Shown here piece after piece: positions 46,210 through 57,559 of a stretch of DNA of 64,000 nucleotides (positions are counted from its first letter, which is position 1; each line of letters begins with the position of its first letter). A program made the position numbers and the translations under genes. Origin of the DNA: Anarhynchus alexandrinus (lineage: Eukaryota > Chordata > Aves > Charadriiformes > Charadriidae); contig VUYV01000622.1 of assembly GCA_008711295.1 (NCBI GenBank), forward strand, positions 62,001 through 126,000, in the 5' to 3' direction. The notes under the pieces are model-generated. The model worked only from the letters and a program-made list of their open reading frames with translations, had not been told where the DNA came from and ran no database searches.

Positions 46210-47580
46210 CTGCTTGACTCATCACTGTGATTTGGGGATTAAAAATCAACCATCTACACACAAAATTCGTACCCATTGTCTAGAAGCCAAGCAGTATGTG
46301 AAGTGGTCAAATCCCAAAGGCAAATGCCTTTGCTTTTCATATTTCACTCTTAGTAACTTCTCAAAGATTTATTATATCGTTAATATCTGCATGAAGCTTA
46401 TTCTGAGTGGCTTACTGGAAAATTACGACTTGTCAGCAATCAGCATAAAATGAGTAGGGTTTGAAGGCAGGACAGCCCATCATAAAGGACTTTTTAGACA
46501 CAGCTTGACGCTGGTACTTAATGGAGTACTTTAAGAATGATTCTTAAACAGCTACAGGTCCAGCAGATATTTTATATTATGGATGCAAGAAGGACTGACA
46601 GTTGGAATTACAACTGGAATCCAAAGACTTTCTTGCTTTTGAAAAGACAGTCTTTCACCTTGTCTTATAATTTCCATGTGGAAAAACAAATCCCCCTGCA
46701 ATGCACACCTGGCTTTTCATTTGAGTGCTCCAGAAGGTCCTAGGGAGACACCATCAAAGGCAGCTGAGTGTCTAAATACTCCAGGCCCCTTCTGCGCACC
46801 TCCTTCTTTAGGAGCCAACTGAAATAAGAGGAATAATTTTACTTTACTCTAGGGGTCCGCATAAGCCTCCAGAAAAGGTGGTATTTCTTGAAGGCGTGCG
46901 TGTGGATATAATCCTTCAGTCACATTCTTTCTGCTCTGATTTGGACAGCTGGTGGGTTTGTTCATCATCTGTCACATCGGGCAAATAAGGAGAAGATACC
47001 AGAGCTCCCTGGGAGTCCCCTTTGGGCCATCAGGTGATTCTCCTCCATGGCTGATCCTGAAGTTGGGACCCTATCCTCCCCCATAGTAAGGCTTTACATA
47101 CACATTGATGCAGGGAAGGCGGAGGTTTAGCAGCATGACAGCTTGCTCTCTTCCATGTGAAAACACTAGATAATTCATCTTGCTACCATCACACGGATAA
47201 GGATATGAAAATAGACACAACAGCCTAGAGACAGCCAAGAGATCACAGGTGTCCTTCACCCCATTTGCCATTGCTGAAATCTACTAGCTAAAGCTCCTCC
47301 TGTTCCGCTTCAACCCCCAAATTCTGACAAATCTCCAGTGCCAGAAATTGCTGCCTACTTCTTCTGGGATTATGATGCATTCCTTCCTCAGACTTACAAA
47401 CCCATTTCCTTCTCAGTGGCAGAGGATTAAATTTCTTTCAGAATCAGCGGAAACACTCTGTGCTCGTACAAATAATGTATTAGTATTAGGACAAATTCAT
47501 CTCTGATCTCATTCATCATTTGCTTCAGTCCTCTTGGTAGACAATATATCAGTCTTTTGACAGTCAGCACAGACTTCTTA
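46210..47580. other. Non-coding stretch, no gene seen
   Basis: AT-richer sequence with frames under 100 codons and no splice-bounded open segment that stands out. No repeats recognised. Confidence 0.5.
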
Positions 47581-47581
47581 C

Positions 47582-47742
47582 CGTCTCAGAGGAAAAAGCA
47601 TTGGCATCTCGTTTAGCCACTGTGGCTCCAGCAGCATGGGAGTACGGGGTGTCGAGGACAAATCTGACGCCACTCTTGGATGCCAGCAAACCAGTTGTAA
47701 TGACCGACAATGGCTCTCCCTGAACGGACAACAGTGCAGGCC
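47582..47742 (-). CDS. Candidate internal coding exon; gene not recognised
   Basis: Minus strand, 161 nt: acceptor AATTTTGCAG (weak pyrimidine tract), two bases, 53 open codons, then a strong donor (GAGACG then GTAAGAAG, exit phase 0). The peptide reads PALLSVQGEPLSVITTGLLA, then SKSGVRFVLDTPYSHAAGAT, then VAKRDANAFSSET. It is well balanced in charge and looks like a globular protein. A second frame is also open across the segment, which lowers the weight. I do not recognise a family. It lies just beyond the minus-strand frames at 47773-48200; their stop (TAG right after EGYY) means they cannot be read into this segment without splicing. Confidence 0.24.
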
Positions 47743-47772
47743 CTGCAAAATTACTCATTTTCACATGGCTTC

Positions 47773-48200
47773 CTAGTAGTAACCTTCATCAGAAACCTGA
47801 GGCTTCCTCACTGCAGGTTCATCTGTATCAGCCTGCTTACGCGAGGGCTCCATGTGCTCCCTTGAATGACTTTCCTTCCCACATTTCTCATTGTCTGTGA
47901 AGTAGTGCAGAAGTGGATTAAATAAGCTATCATCTCGGTTAGTGATAATGAGAAAATTGAAACAAGCTGTTCCATAAATGTGATCATTATCTAGTAAATT
48001 AAATGAGATATTCAAAGTGTCCACCCAGCAATGGCCAAGGAACTTCTCTCACTCTGCATTTCTTTTATCTGGGAGAAAGAGGAAATGATCACAACCTCCC
48101 ACAAACCGGAGACTTCAATGGACACACTGTCATTAAATTCATCTGGCTTTCCACACTCGCTGCAATGGACACAGCACGGTAACTACCGGCCATTCAAAGA
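47773..48200 (-). other. Two consecutive, overlapping minus-strand open frames in different phase
   Basis: On the minus strand one frame reads HCSECGKPDEFNDSVSIEVS, GLWEVVIISSFSQIKEMQSE, RSSLAIAGWTL and then TGA at about 48019. The next frame, shifted by one base, is open from before that stop: VDTLNISFNLLDNDHIYGTA, CFNFLIITNRDDSLFNPLLH and a hydrophilic tail ending KPQVSDEGYY before TAG at 47775-47773. Acceptor-like sites are TGTCCATTGCAG (about 48170) and the strong TTTCCTCTTTCTCCCAG (about 48071). Both peptides look protein-like, so this could be a coding sequence broken by a frameshift (pseudogene or sequencing indel), or chance. Confidence 0.2.
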
Positions 48201-48249
48201 CCGAGAAATTCAACTCTGGATATTGCCGGTGCTAATGGCCAGTTAACAG

Positions 48250-51200
48250 GGACCAGATTTTTGAGGTTTGTCTTCTAGGAAGTGGGGTTGGGAACACCAT
48301 ATGTCACCAGGGTAAGAACTGCTGTCTAGAACTCTGCCTAGAAGGCCACTGCAGATAGTCAGGGGCTGCAGGGATGGCCGGGGGTTGGAAATCTACTGAA
48401 GATGCTGGGGGAAAAAAAAACAAGCAACAAATTCAAAGGGTAAAGTAGAAGAATGGTTTTCTTATAGGTGGATGAAGGAAAGGAGCATTGAGAGCTTCAT
48501 ACCCGGTTGTTACTGGGATGCCACTCAAGATGGGGCAGGGGGGAAAAAGCCTCAGGAAATAAGTGTACTTCAAAAAAAAAAGATTGTGGAGATCAGGAGT
48601 TTGTATTTACTCTCTTGTTTTACCATGCAAAACACTGACAGAAAAGCAAAATAATTATCTATTTTCATTGTGTTTTTTCTTTGTGGTTCTGTTGATCCTG
48701 TTTCCTCTTCCAGAGAGGAGGATAAAAATATGCCCCTTCAAAACCAGTTTCTCCTCATCCCTGACAAAAGCTGACTATTGGGGAGTGCCTGCTCTATGGC
48801 TGGTCCCTTGGTCCCAGCTCTCTGCTTTGCTCTGGGATGCGGAGTGGTTTGCAGGACACAACAGGAGTGGCCTGTGGGCTATCCCAGGGCAGGGGGAGCT
48901 CCCATATCAGCATCCCAGCAGGGCCCAGGGGTGGCTGACATGTCCCCAGTCCACGCCAGGCCAATCTGCTCTCTTCACCCCAGTTACTGGCACACCCCAA
49001 CGTGGGGTTGCTCAAAGGCATGGGATCTGCAAGGGTTCCAGCCCCTGGGCAGAGGAGCGATCTCTCAACAGGAGCCATGCAGAAGACATGTCCAGCGAGC
49101 TTGTGTTTAACGGTCCTTCGGCCTGAGACCACTTGTCGGACGCTCTCACCAAAGCCGCTCCGAGTCTTTTGTAGCTTATACAAGAGTCTTAACAAACCAC
49201 AAACAAGTGACCAAACCGTGAAATGCAGAGCAGGCCCACGGTGTCCCCAGGAAGCCAAAACTGCCTTCAAGGAAGCATGCTGCTGGAGAAAGAGAAGGTG
49301 CCGGGTACTCTCCCCAAGAGTACTATGCTCCAAGCGAGCTCCCTGCTCTCCCTTCCCAACGGATTGCCCTCGGGAAGGGAGTAAAGACTCAGGAAAGGAG
49401 CACAATGCAATAATCCAGAATCTGGAGCCGTCTGAGCAGAAGGAGAAGCGCTGTGGCAGCGGTGGAGAGCAGGAGCTGCAAGCTCCAACTGGCCATCGGA
49501 GGGCAAACTGCTCCAAGCGTTGTTGCACAGTTCAACACTGGCACTGCTAACTTTGCGCGCAGTCAGCCTCCTTTCTTGAAAGATAATCCAGGCCTGCCTT
49601 CCAAGGAGTTTTAATTGTTTGGAAATTCTGGAAGGGCTCTTATTTCAACCAGACAGAAGCGTTGGAAAAGGCAGCGAGCGAAGCGGGACACGCTGGGAAT
49701 GTCCTGCAGCTTGCGGGCCAGCGCAGGAATTCCTCTTTTCCCCAACGGCAGAAGCATTACGGCAGGCCTTCAGCATAACCCAGTCAGAGCAGGCTGCTAG
49801 GGAACGTCGGGGACGGTTAAAAATAGGGATTGTGCTGATCCAGTGTTAACTCTTACCGGAGAAGGCAGTGACTCCTGGCTGGGTGCAGGGAGGCACTCTG
49901 GAAGGGATCGCTGGGTGCAGACACCTCCACCAGTCTGCTTTTATTTAGCAGTCGCTCCCCTGTGCTGCCTCCGATTGCCCCAGCTCCCTCTCATATTTTC
50001 CTTCATAGCTCGTTTGTTTTTCTCCTAACGCCACAGAAATCAACCCAGAATGGCCATTTTTGTGGCTGGCCTGTTTTCAGCATGCTGGCTGGTTGGCCTT
50101 CAGTCCTGATGGCAATAAGCAGCGCCAATTAACAAGGAGCGGATACTGTAAGCCCGTCACCACAGAGAGGGGCAGGGTATCACAGCATGACCTGAAGATC
50201 TCTCTATCTCCCTGGTTTGGCCCAGCAGCATTCTCATCTGTCTCCACTCCGTAATTTCATATCTTTTTAGTATGGAAAGCAGCAAGGTGGCTTCCCTGCA
50301 AATATCTTTGTCTCCTTTTATTTATTGGTGAATTTTAAGATGAAGATCAATTCGTGTGCCTGGGCCAATTCCCAAGTGCTTTATTTCTTTCTAGCACTTT
50401 GTATGGCCCACAATGTACAGCAATATTCTAGCTGGAAAGCGGCGAGGATTATTAACATCAAAACTTGAGGGCAGGGCGCCAGGACACCTGGAGAGCTACT
50501 CACTACCCATCTGCAGACAGTGCCTCCAACAAGCACTCCCTACTGCTACATAATGCTAGGATGGAGAAAAGCCTTTCTCATCCTCAAAAATGAGAAATGT
50601 CCCCAGTACACCTCCTTCCACCAGGGAGAAGACAGGTCATGCTCATTAAGCAGTGAAATATTTGGAGCTTAGTTAAAAAATTGAGAAGCAGATGGACTCA
50701 TATCTGCTCTCTCAAGCCAGCTGTCACTGCCACCCAAAAGCCCCTGGAGGAAACGAATGGAGTTGCTCTGTTTCCTCATTCCTTGAAGCATCATGAAGCA
50801 ACCGATGGGCAAAGCTCATTCAAACACTGTTGCTCAAATGGACTGTCATGGAAATATAGTGGGTTGAAGTCAAAAGGCATAGATTGCAACCAGGTTCTGA
50901 CCAGCAGGTTTCCAAGATCAGAGAAAAACAAAGCCTATCTGTGACAGCCTGACCTGCTACCACAACCAGAACAAAAGCCAAGCTATGAAACCTTTGAAAA
51001 CTGCAAAATACGAGCTCAGTATCTACCACCACCTCTGCTAGGCTCCTAAGAACCCACCCTGTCCATGCACTATGAAAGACCAAATAGTCTGGGCTGCAAT
51101 TTACCTCAGTGACCATGTGGAGCTGGAGGTGCAAACCTGGTGACACTTCTTGCAGACTTGGCAACCTTCCCAGTGCCATAAACAGTTTTGCTTGACTAAG

Positions 51201-52130
51201 CACCCACGAGGGTCCAGCAAGCTCCAGTAAGCACCAGCTCTGCTTGGTGAGCAGAGACCTTGCCAGAGCCGAGAAGAGAGGTGCTCATGCAGAGAGGCAG
51301 CCTGGTGAGAAACCAAACTGGTTGGCATTCAGCGCAGGAGGGCAAGGAGAAACCGAGCACCAGCCGCAAGGGCAGCTGCCTTGTGCTCGAGCTGCGCAGC
51401 TCAAATCCATCTTTAAATCCTGACAGCGAGGAGCTCAGGGCCCTGCTAATCCCGTGCTCTCACATCTGCACAGCTCCATTATGCAGCAGCAGGCAGCTGC
51501 TGGGACTGCTGTGTATTTAGTACCAACACTTTCAAGGTGGTTTTGGTCCTTTTGGTCTGCCCAGCCCTTTGCTGTGCCTGAAAGCTAAAGCCACCCAACA
51601 GCAACACCCATATTTCGTGATGGAGCGTCAGAGTCTACATAAAGCATGATCCACAGGCCAGGGCACGAGGGACAGGCTTTCTGGGACTGAGCTCCCAGCT
51701 TACACACCAAACCACCAAATCCCCGAATGGCTGTGAGCGTGGCAAAGCCCGGGCATTGCGCACAACGCTTGGGCACTGCGGTTTTCAGGCTGAGGCACCT
51801 GGCTGCTGCCAGAGCCGGTCAGGTAAGAAAGAGCACGGTCCTCGCAGTGACCAACGCAGCAGGGTTTCGGCAGCAAGCCCTGGCAAGCCATTAATCTTCA
51901 GAAGCAATGGTTCGCCATGGTTTCTGCAGTGCGATGGACCAAGCCAGACCGGACGTCTTTCTATTTCACTGCTGCTCTAGCAGGAACAAGCGGTTGACAG
52001 CACCTGACCCCAGATCACGGTTAAAGAGAACGCTTCCAGATCATTGCACAAATAATAATAATATTCATGGAATTACAGGAAAACCTTGCTTTTCTAACTC
52101 CCATTCCAGGTTGAAAAGCACCATTATTAG
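48250..52130. other. Non-coding stretch, GC-richer, with long chance frames
   Basis: 48.7-49.6 kb carries the longest frames of the window (244 codons minus at 48794-49528; 187 and 182 codons plus), all overlapping one another in a GC-rich segment and without motifs. 49640-49830 is mildly CpG-rich. On the minus strand a TAAATAAAAGC box near 49940 lies upstream of a donor (TCTCCG then GTAAGAG) near 49857, a weak first-exon possibility. No recognised gene. Confidence 0.5.
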
Positions 52131-52139
52131 CAGTCACAC

Positions 52140-52345
52140 ATGAGCTCAATTGCTTTGATTAAAGAGCAACTGTCTAATCTCTGCCTGGACTCAGTCCTGG
52201 GTTTTAATGCCTGATTAACTACCCACTGCCAGGATTATTTTGCATCTTTGCATATTTTGGAACTCTAGGTTTCCATTTATCGCTACAGACAAGGAACTGT
52301 TTAAACCAACTCTCATTTGCACCGGCAATTTAAAGAACGGCGTGT
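52140..52345. promoter_or_regulatory. Enhancer-like AT-rich block with paired octamer-like sites
   Basis: The block holds GCTTTGATTAAAG (TCF/LEF-like), GCCTGATTAAC, and a close pair of TTTGCAT octamer-like words in TTTTGCATCTTTGCATATTT (52238-52257). It is flanked by GC-richer sequence. The motifs are visible; conservation and activity cannot be assessed here. Confidence 0.3.
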
Positions 52346-52674
52346 GAGTTTATGGCTGAGTGGTGGCTAGAGCCCATTTCAAGGGGCTTTTAGGGTGACC
52401 TGCCACTTCTCAGGGAGCAAACCCAGGACAGGACACTCTCAAATCAAGGCAGGGTGACACTGGATGTCTTAGCCCCCATGGGAGACACCAAATGTCACCT
52501 CCAGAAAATCAGCAAGTTACCACCAGTTTCAGCAGAAGTGGTTGGAAAATTCACTCCCTATCCTGGGAACATTCAGGCCTTTCATAAGAAATAAAAAAAT
52601 AAAATAAGTTTCAGGTTTTAAGTATTTCATTTTCCTGCACAACTCAAAATTGCTGTGGAAAATACAAAACTTAC

Positions 52675-52701
52675 CATGGCAATTGTTTACATATATTCCT
52701 T
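52675..52701 (-). other. Candidate 27-nt microexon
   Basis: Minus strand: a T-rich acceptor (TTTTGATTTTTTCTTAG) and a near-consensus donor (CCATG then GTAAGTTT) enclose 27 nt, a multiple of three, open in two of three frames (one reads RNICKQLPW across the junctions). The size and strong sites fit a microexon, but no flanking exon is known and strong site pairs do occur by chance. Confidence 0.15.
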
Positions 52702-55700
52702 CTAAGAAAAAATCAAAACTGGCTGGAAAAACTTCCTGACCAGACGCAACTACCTGCCTCCTAAATAGTTTACTGTGAGCAGCTGGATCTCATTATTTAC
52801 AGGCACTTGTCCAATCTGTATCCCACACCTAGATCTGGCATCTTCCTCCTCTACCACTATGAGGCCTCACATCCCATTTGACATCTGTCAGGACCATCTG
52901 AGATCTCTCTTCTCCTAAAAGAAGACACCATCTCAGTCTAGAGGAGCACAAACCGCACCAGTGTTGCTACTCTCCTGCCTTGTAGCCCTAATTGTGCTGA
53001 TGCTGATCCAAACCTGCTGTTCTTCAAGAGCAGCCCATGCTGGGCTTCTTCCTCAGCATAACCGCGATGCATTAACCCCAGGGAAGAGCGGCAGCTACTC
53101 TGGACGGAGTAAGGACTCTAGTTGGAGGGCAGGCAACAAATCCACAGCCCCTTTGGCACAAGACCCCCAGATTGTACAAGTCTTGGAGCCACGAGGGTTT
53201 GCTCTGAGCAATATCTAATGCCTTACATGACCGTTGCTTCTCCGCAGCCTTCTCCAGTTCTCCTGTCTTCTATGTATTGCTAAGTACTGTATTTAAGGAC
53301 GTAATTTTTGCTGTGGCCAAGGTGTTTCAGCACGGAACAACAGGATTTACAGATGGGCAGAGTGGGATGGGACAGAGGGAAGGAGAATGGGGTTTTAGTC
53401 ACTGCCGCAATATCAAAGAAGCAAAGAGAATATTTTCACAACAATGCCCTTAAAAGAGAACAAAACGTCCCTGTTAAATCGGGTAACTGGGTCACAGTAC
53501 TGAGCCGATGAAACGCGAAGCCCTGAAAGATATCCATGCTTTGGGGTGGCGATGTGGAAATCTTCACACAACAGCTCAATGAGTAACAGCAAAACGAAGC
53601 AAGGAGTGTATCAGGTGATTCACGTACAGCTCCTGCAGGTACACACCACACTGCAGCCACCGGAAAAGGCTCAGTCATGTGTTAAAGCAATTCTGCCCAC
53701 AGGCTGCCCCGAGCCTTCGGCGTTTTCTTCTTCCTTCCTTTGTTTTAGCGTGTGTCTAATTACTGAGGATGTTCATAGAGAAATGGGATTACTGGTCTCT
53801 CTAAGCCCATCTGCTCCCACTGTTTATTTCCTGCAGTCGTCACAGTTGTCTCATAATGAATTCCAGCGTCACGACAGCACTGACGGCTCTTCCCATGGGG
53901 AATGCGCAGGGAAACCACCCTGGTCGAGAAAGCAGGCCCGCAGTACCCAAAGGACCCCGAATACATGGGAAAGAGCAGAAGGTGGCCCCATGTTTCATGA
54001 GGCTCCCACCAGTGAAAGAAAATCTGGGAAACAGGATTTGCTATGGCAACAAAACCCTCCAGGCTGAGAACCTGGGGACCGGCTCTGCAAAGCACTGCTG
54101 GGACACCGCACACTTCCAGTCCACCAGAGCTGGCTTCCCACTGGGGTCACTGGTTGGGCCAAGAAGTTGTGCTGGCTTGGTGCTGATGCAACCAGTCCTG
54201 GCTGGCCATAGAAGGCCACAGGAACCGGCGCAAGGGATAAATCTGGCAACAGGTTTTCAAAGGCTCAAGAGTTTTGAGGTGGATCTATCCATGCGTAAGT
54301 GTGCCACCAGCAGCCTCCATGACTACCTCCTACTCCAGCACCTACCTGAGCAATGAACTCCTGGAATAAAAAACTACAGTAAAAAGGTTAAAACTACCAA
54401 ACAAAGGATTAAAAAAACCTCTCTGCTCCCACTCTAGCCTTGAAAGACAAGTCCTTTCTTTTAGGCTTGGTTTCACTGAGCCTTCCAGACTGCTGTGAAC
54501 TCAATATAGTCTGTTCCAGGTGCCTCTTTCTTCCTACCAGCTCTGTGACCTGGCTCTGCACCCACTTTCTGCTCCTCTGGGGAGTCTCCAGCCAGTTTCT
54601 TGGGCAGTTGCGTCCCCCTGCAGGCCGGCTCTGCCTCCCTTCCCCGTTAGGCTGCACTATAGCCAACTCGAATGTTTCTCCCCAAGAGCAAGGGTCCAGG
54701 GCTCTCTGGGAAGGCAGACCTTTCACCCTTTCAGAGCCAGACCTAGAGCACCCAGCCATGGTAGAGCACACCCCACCAGGACAGAATCACAACTGGACAG
54801 GGAGCAGACTACACATACCAGCAGATGGTCGAAGAAGTCGAATTTCCCAAGGGAATTAATCATACCACTAGTGCACATGCTGTGGGGCAGTTCGTAGGGC
54901 GGACTCGAAAGAGCAGAGAAAGCAATACCCCACAGGTCTGCGCACAAACTTTCAAAAGAACCATGCTCACATCTGGTTTCCACCTGTTCTGCATTCCTGT
55001 TTCCTGCCCGCTGCATGCCGTGAACGTCTGTGTAGACTTGGTGAGGTTACCAGCAAGGAAAACAGACCTTCGCTCCCCCGACTCCCCAGCTCGACGCTTG
55101 GCTCCACCAGCTCAAGGGAGGAGCTGAGGTTTGTCCCCAGCTCGTAGGTACCTGCCTACTCCATCCCATCTGCACCTTGCAGCAGTGACACCTTTGTGGC
55201 AGATGATCTCTCCCTCCTGGAATGCTCCCAGAGACATGGTGGCCAGCCCAGAAGTACAGGCAGATTAGCGGCATCCAAAGCCCCATGAAAAGTGCATAGG
55301 CTACACCATCCTTCCCCAACGATTCACATGGGAGGGATAACACTTTATATTTCAATTTTGTTTTCTACAAGCATGGTGAATTAATAGGTTTTACTGAAAA
55401 ACACTCAGGGAGAGGTACAGTTAAGGTCTTCTTACAGCATGGACCTACTGCTCAACTGAGCTGTTTTTGGAGAGGCCCACATGATGGAAGAAGCATAGTA
55501 GGTTGTCCTAAGCGAAGCACAGCTTTGGGGATAATCTGCTGCCCAAAATACCCATTGAAGATGTGAAGCTATGCAGGAGGAAGAACTTGATCAGGGCTCC
55601 TTGTGACCTCGACCGGCAGGACAAGCACGTGCAGCATGGGAGAGCGAACAGACAGTGGGAGAGTGAAATGGTAAAATAAGGCAAATGTATGAGAGGCAGA

Positions 55701-56799
55701 TGAATACCATCAGTTTAACCACAGAAACACTGTCAACTCTGATGGGTTTGGGGTCATTTAAGAGGTGGTAAAACAAAGCAACAAATTATTTCATTTTCTA
55801 TCTTTGATGTCTTTCTAAGCAGCATTGGTAAATTCCACCCAGCTCATGCCAGAGTACTACGGTGCATGTGCCTGGATTCCTCCCCATTTGCAAGCTTCCT
55901 TATTTCAAGATTACACATCTTCATTTCTCCACTTTTCCAGAACAAATACAGCACTGTTTTGTTACTGTACAGCTACTTAGTCATTGCTGAACCAAGACCT
56001 ACTATATGTCAGAAAGAGCATGAATAAAGGATTTGATTAGGGCAAGGGGAAGAGGGAAAAAGGAATAGATATGAGATTTGTGTTGCTGCTGCACACAGTT
56101 ATTAGAAGCAGTGGGGACACTTGAATTGCATTTGAAAAGTTCACAATAAGGCCCTTAATCATCAAATTCTTGGCTGATGTACATTAATATAAATGTAGGG
56201 ACTTTGGTGGCAGCAAGGATATTCCTACTTGCTAAGGGTGCAGCTCCTAAGCTGGACTGTTTCCTGATTTCTTTACCAAATTTCTAATAAAATGCCATTC
56301 ACAAAGCTAATACCGACCACACAAACAGTCCTGTTCAGCCGCTTAGGACTCGCTGCCTGTGGATCTCAGTGGGGCTCCAAGGCAGAAAACACAGCATTTT
56401 TGGCCTTTTATTTCTACAGGCTACATCGCTACTCACTTCAAGTAGAGAGCTTTCCAAATCCGAGCTGACCCATTTCTGCCTGTGGCATTGAGGGCACCTC
56501 TTCCACTAATCTCGTGTGTCAGCGTGGTACGGTTGGTAATACTTGTCTCTGGGACAGCAGGTTAGGGATTTACTGAGTCCCACACATCACATCCTTTAAT
56601 TCAGCGTCAACCAAGGATAAGTCAAGGACCTAGGGCAAAGCGTGATCCATTACAATTTCATGCTGGGTGGGTGCTGTATTGTCAGAAACGCAGCTCCGGC
56701 TTTCAGATGAGAAGCCAAGTCTGAACTGCTGCCTGGCTGTATTTGCTCCAGATCTGGGGAGAACAGTATATTCACATTTTCTCCCTTCCATCACCCAAT

Positions 56800-56800
56800 N
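56800..56800. other. Single ambiguous base (N)
   Basis: An isolated uncalled base beside a short AT-rich run (AAGTATATATGTGG). Confidence 0.95.
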
Positions 56801-56889
56801 AAGTATATATGTGGCTATAAAATCAGAAATAACACAGTTGCAAAACAGAAGGTAGAAAGAAATGTGTTTCTCTTGATAATGCCAAGAGG

Positions 56890-57110
56890 TTTTCGTCGCG
56901 GTGGTGCAGAGGGCTGGGTGTGCGGCAGCGGCGATGGGCAGTGACATTTACACTGGGGAGAGGACGGCTCCCAGCGCTGCCTCCCTCCCTGCTCATGGCA
57001 CACCTCTGCTAAAGACTTCATTCCGCACGGCTCCGGTTCGCTCCCGCTGTAAATGGCAGCGGCCCGGCTGACCTTTCATCGGGCGGCGATGGTTGAACGC
57101 ACATACGGCA
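56890..57110. promoter_or_regulatory. Small CpG-rich patch
   Basis: About 20 CpGs in roughly 215 bp by eye (for example TTCGTCGCGG, GGCAGCGGCGATGG, CATCGGGCGGCGATGG), close to the number expected from base composition and clearly above the surroundings. It also has GGCTGACCTTTC, a nuclear-receptor half-site-like word. No transcript start, donor or open first exon is evident, so promoter status is open. Confidence 0.35.
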
Positions 57111-57119
57111 CTGCCCATC

Positions 57120-57500
57120 CCTCCCCACACAGGCACCCGCCATAACTATTCACTGAGATGTGCATCACACAGATGCTTTTGGGGAGAAGCAGCCCCTTTC
57201 TGCAGCTTTAGGCCCGACCTCTCTGCACCCTGCAGACTCCTGGGTGCAGAAAGGAAAGCAGGAGCAGAATTGCCAACACTTTAAAAGACCCCAGTGCTGT
57301 TTCCACCCCGGCACATCCTCCAGCTTCTGTGAGAACAGCCTGGAAGGGTATCTGGTTATTAATGAAAACTGCGTCTTTTCACAGTAAAACACGGCGAGCC
57401 TCTGGGGCTCGAGTTAGGACTACAAAGCTTGTTTGTATACTGGAAGGCCAGGAAGAATTATCCCATCTGACTTCCCGTACATCCCAGCCTATTCATTTTC
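57120..57500. other. Non-coding stretch, no gene seen
   Basis: Short frames under 80 codons; no repeat or RNA recognised. Confidence 0.45.
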
Positions 57501-57507
57501 ACTCAGT

Positions 57508-57548
57508 TACCCTGTATTAAGCTTAATTACCCCAGTATTAAGATTAAT
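57508..57548 (+). promoter_or_regulatory. Tandem duplication with homeodomain-like cores
   Basis: TACCCTGTATTAAGCTTAAT at 57508-57527 is followed directly by a 21-bp diverged copy (TACCCCAGTATTAAG then ATTAAT) at 57528-57548. Each copy carries ATTA/TTAAT cores. The duplication is visible; a multi-site homeodomain element is inferred. Confidence 0.45.
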
Positions 57549-57559
57549 GGCTTGTGTTG

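Larger units (their letters stand above)
52350..56880. other. Non-coding stretch, no gene seen
   Basis: Longest frames: 173 and 166 codons plus at 53546-54067 and 53856-54356, overlapping each other and antisense frames, with no recognisable domain. 55780-56330 is AT-rich with few open codons. A microexon candidate at 52675-52701 is listed separately. Confidence 0.5.

Noticed and set aside
48794..49528. 244-codon minus-strand frame, the longest in the window
   Set aside because: It overlaps plus-strand frames of 187 and 182 codons in a GC-rich segment, has no recognisable domain or convincing start, and no splice support. Chance openness is the simpler reading.
49857..49945. TAAATAAAAGC box upstream of a minus-strand donor, resembling a TATA promoter and first exon
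   Set aside because: AT-rich TATA-like words are common here, no initiator or downstream exon is identified, and the only open codons are 18.
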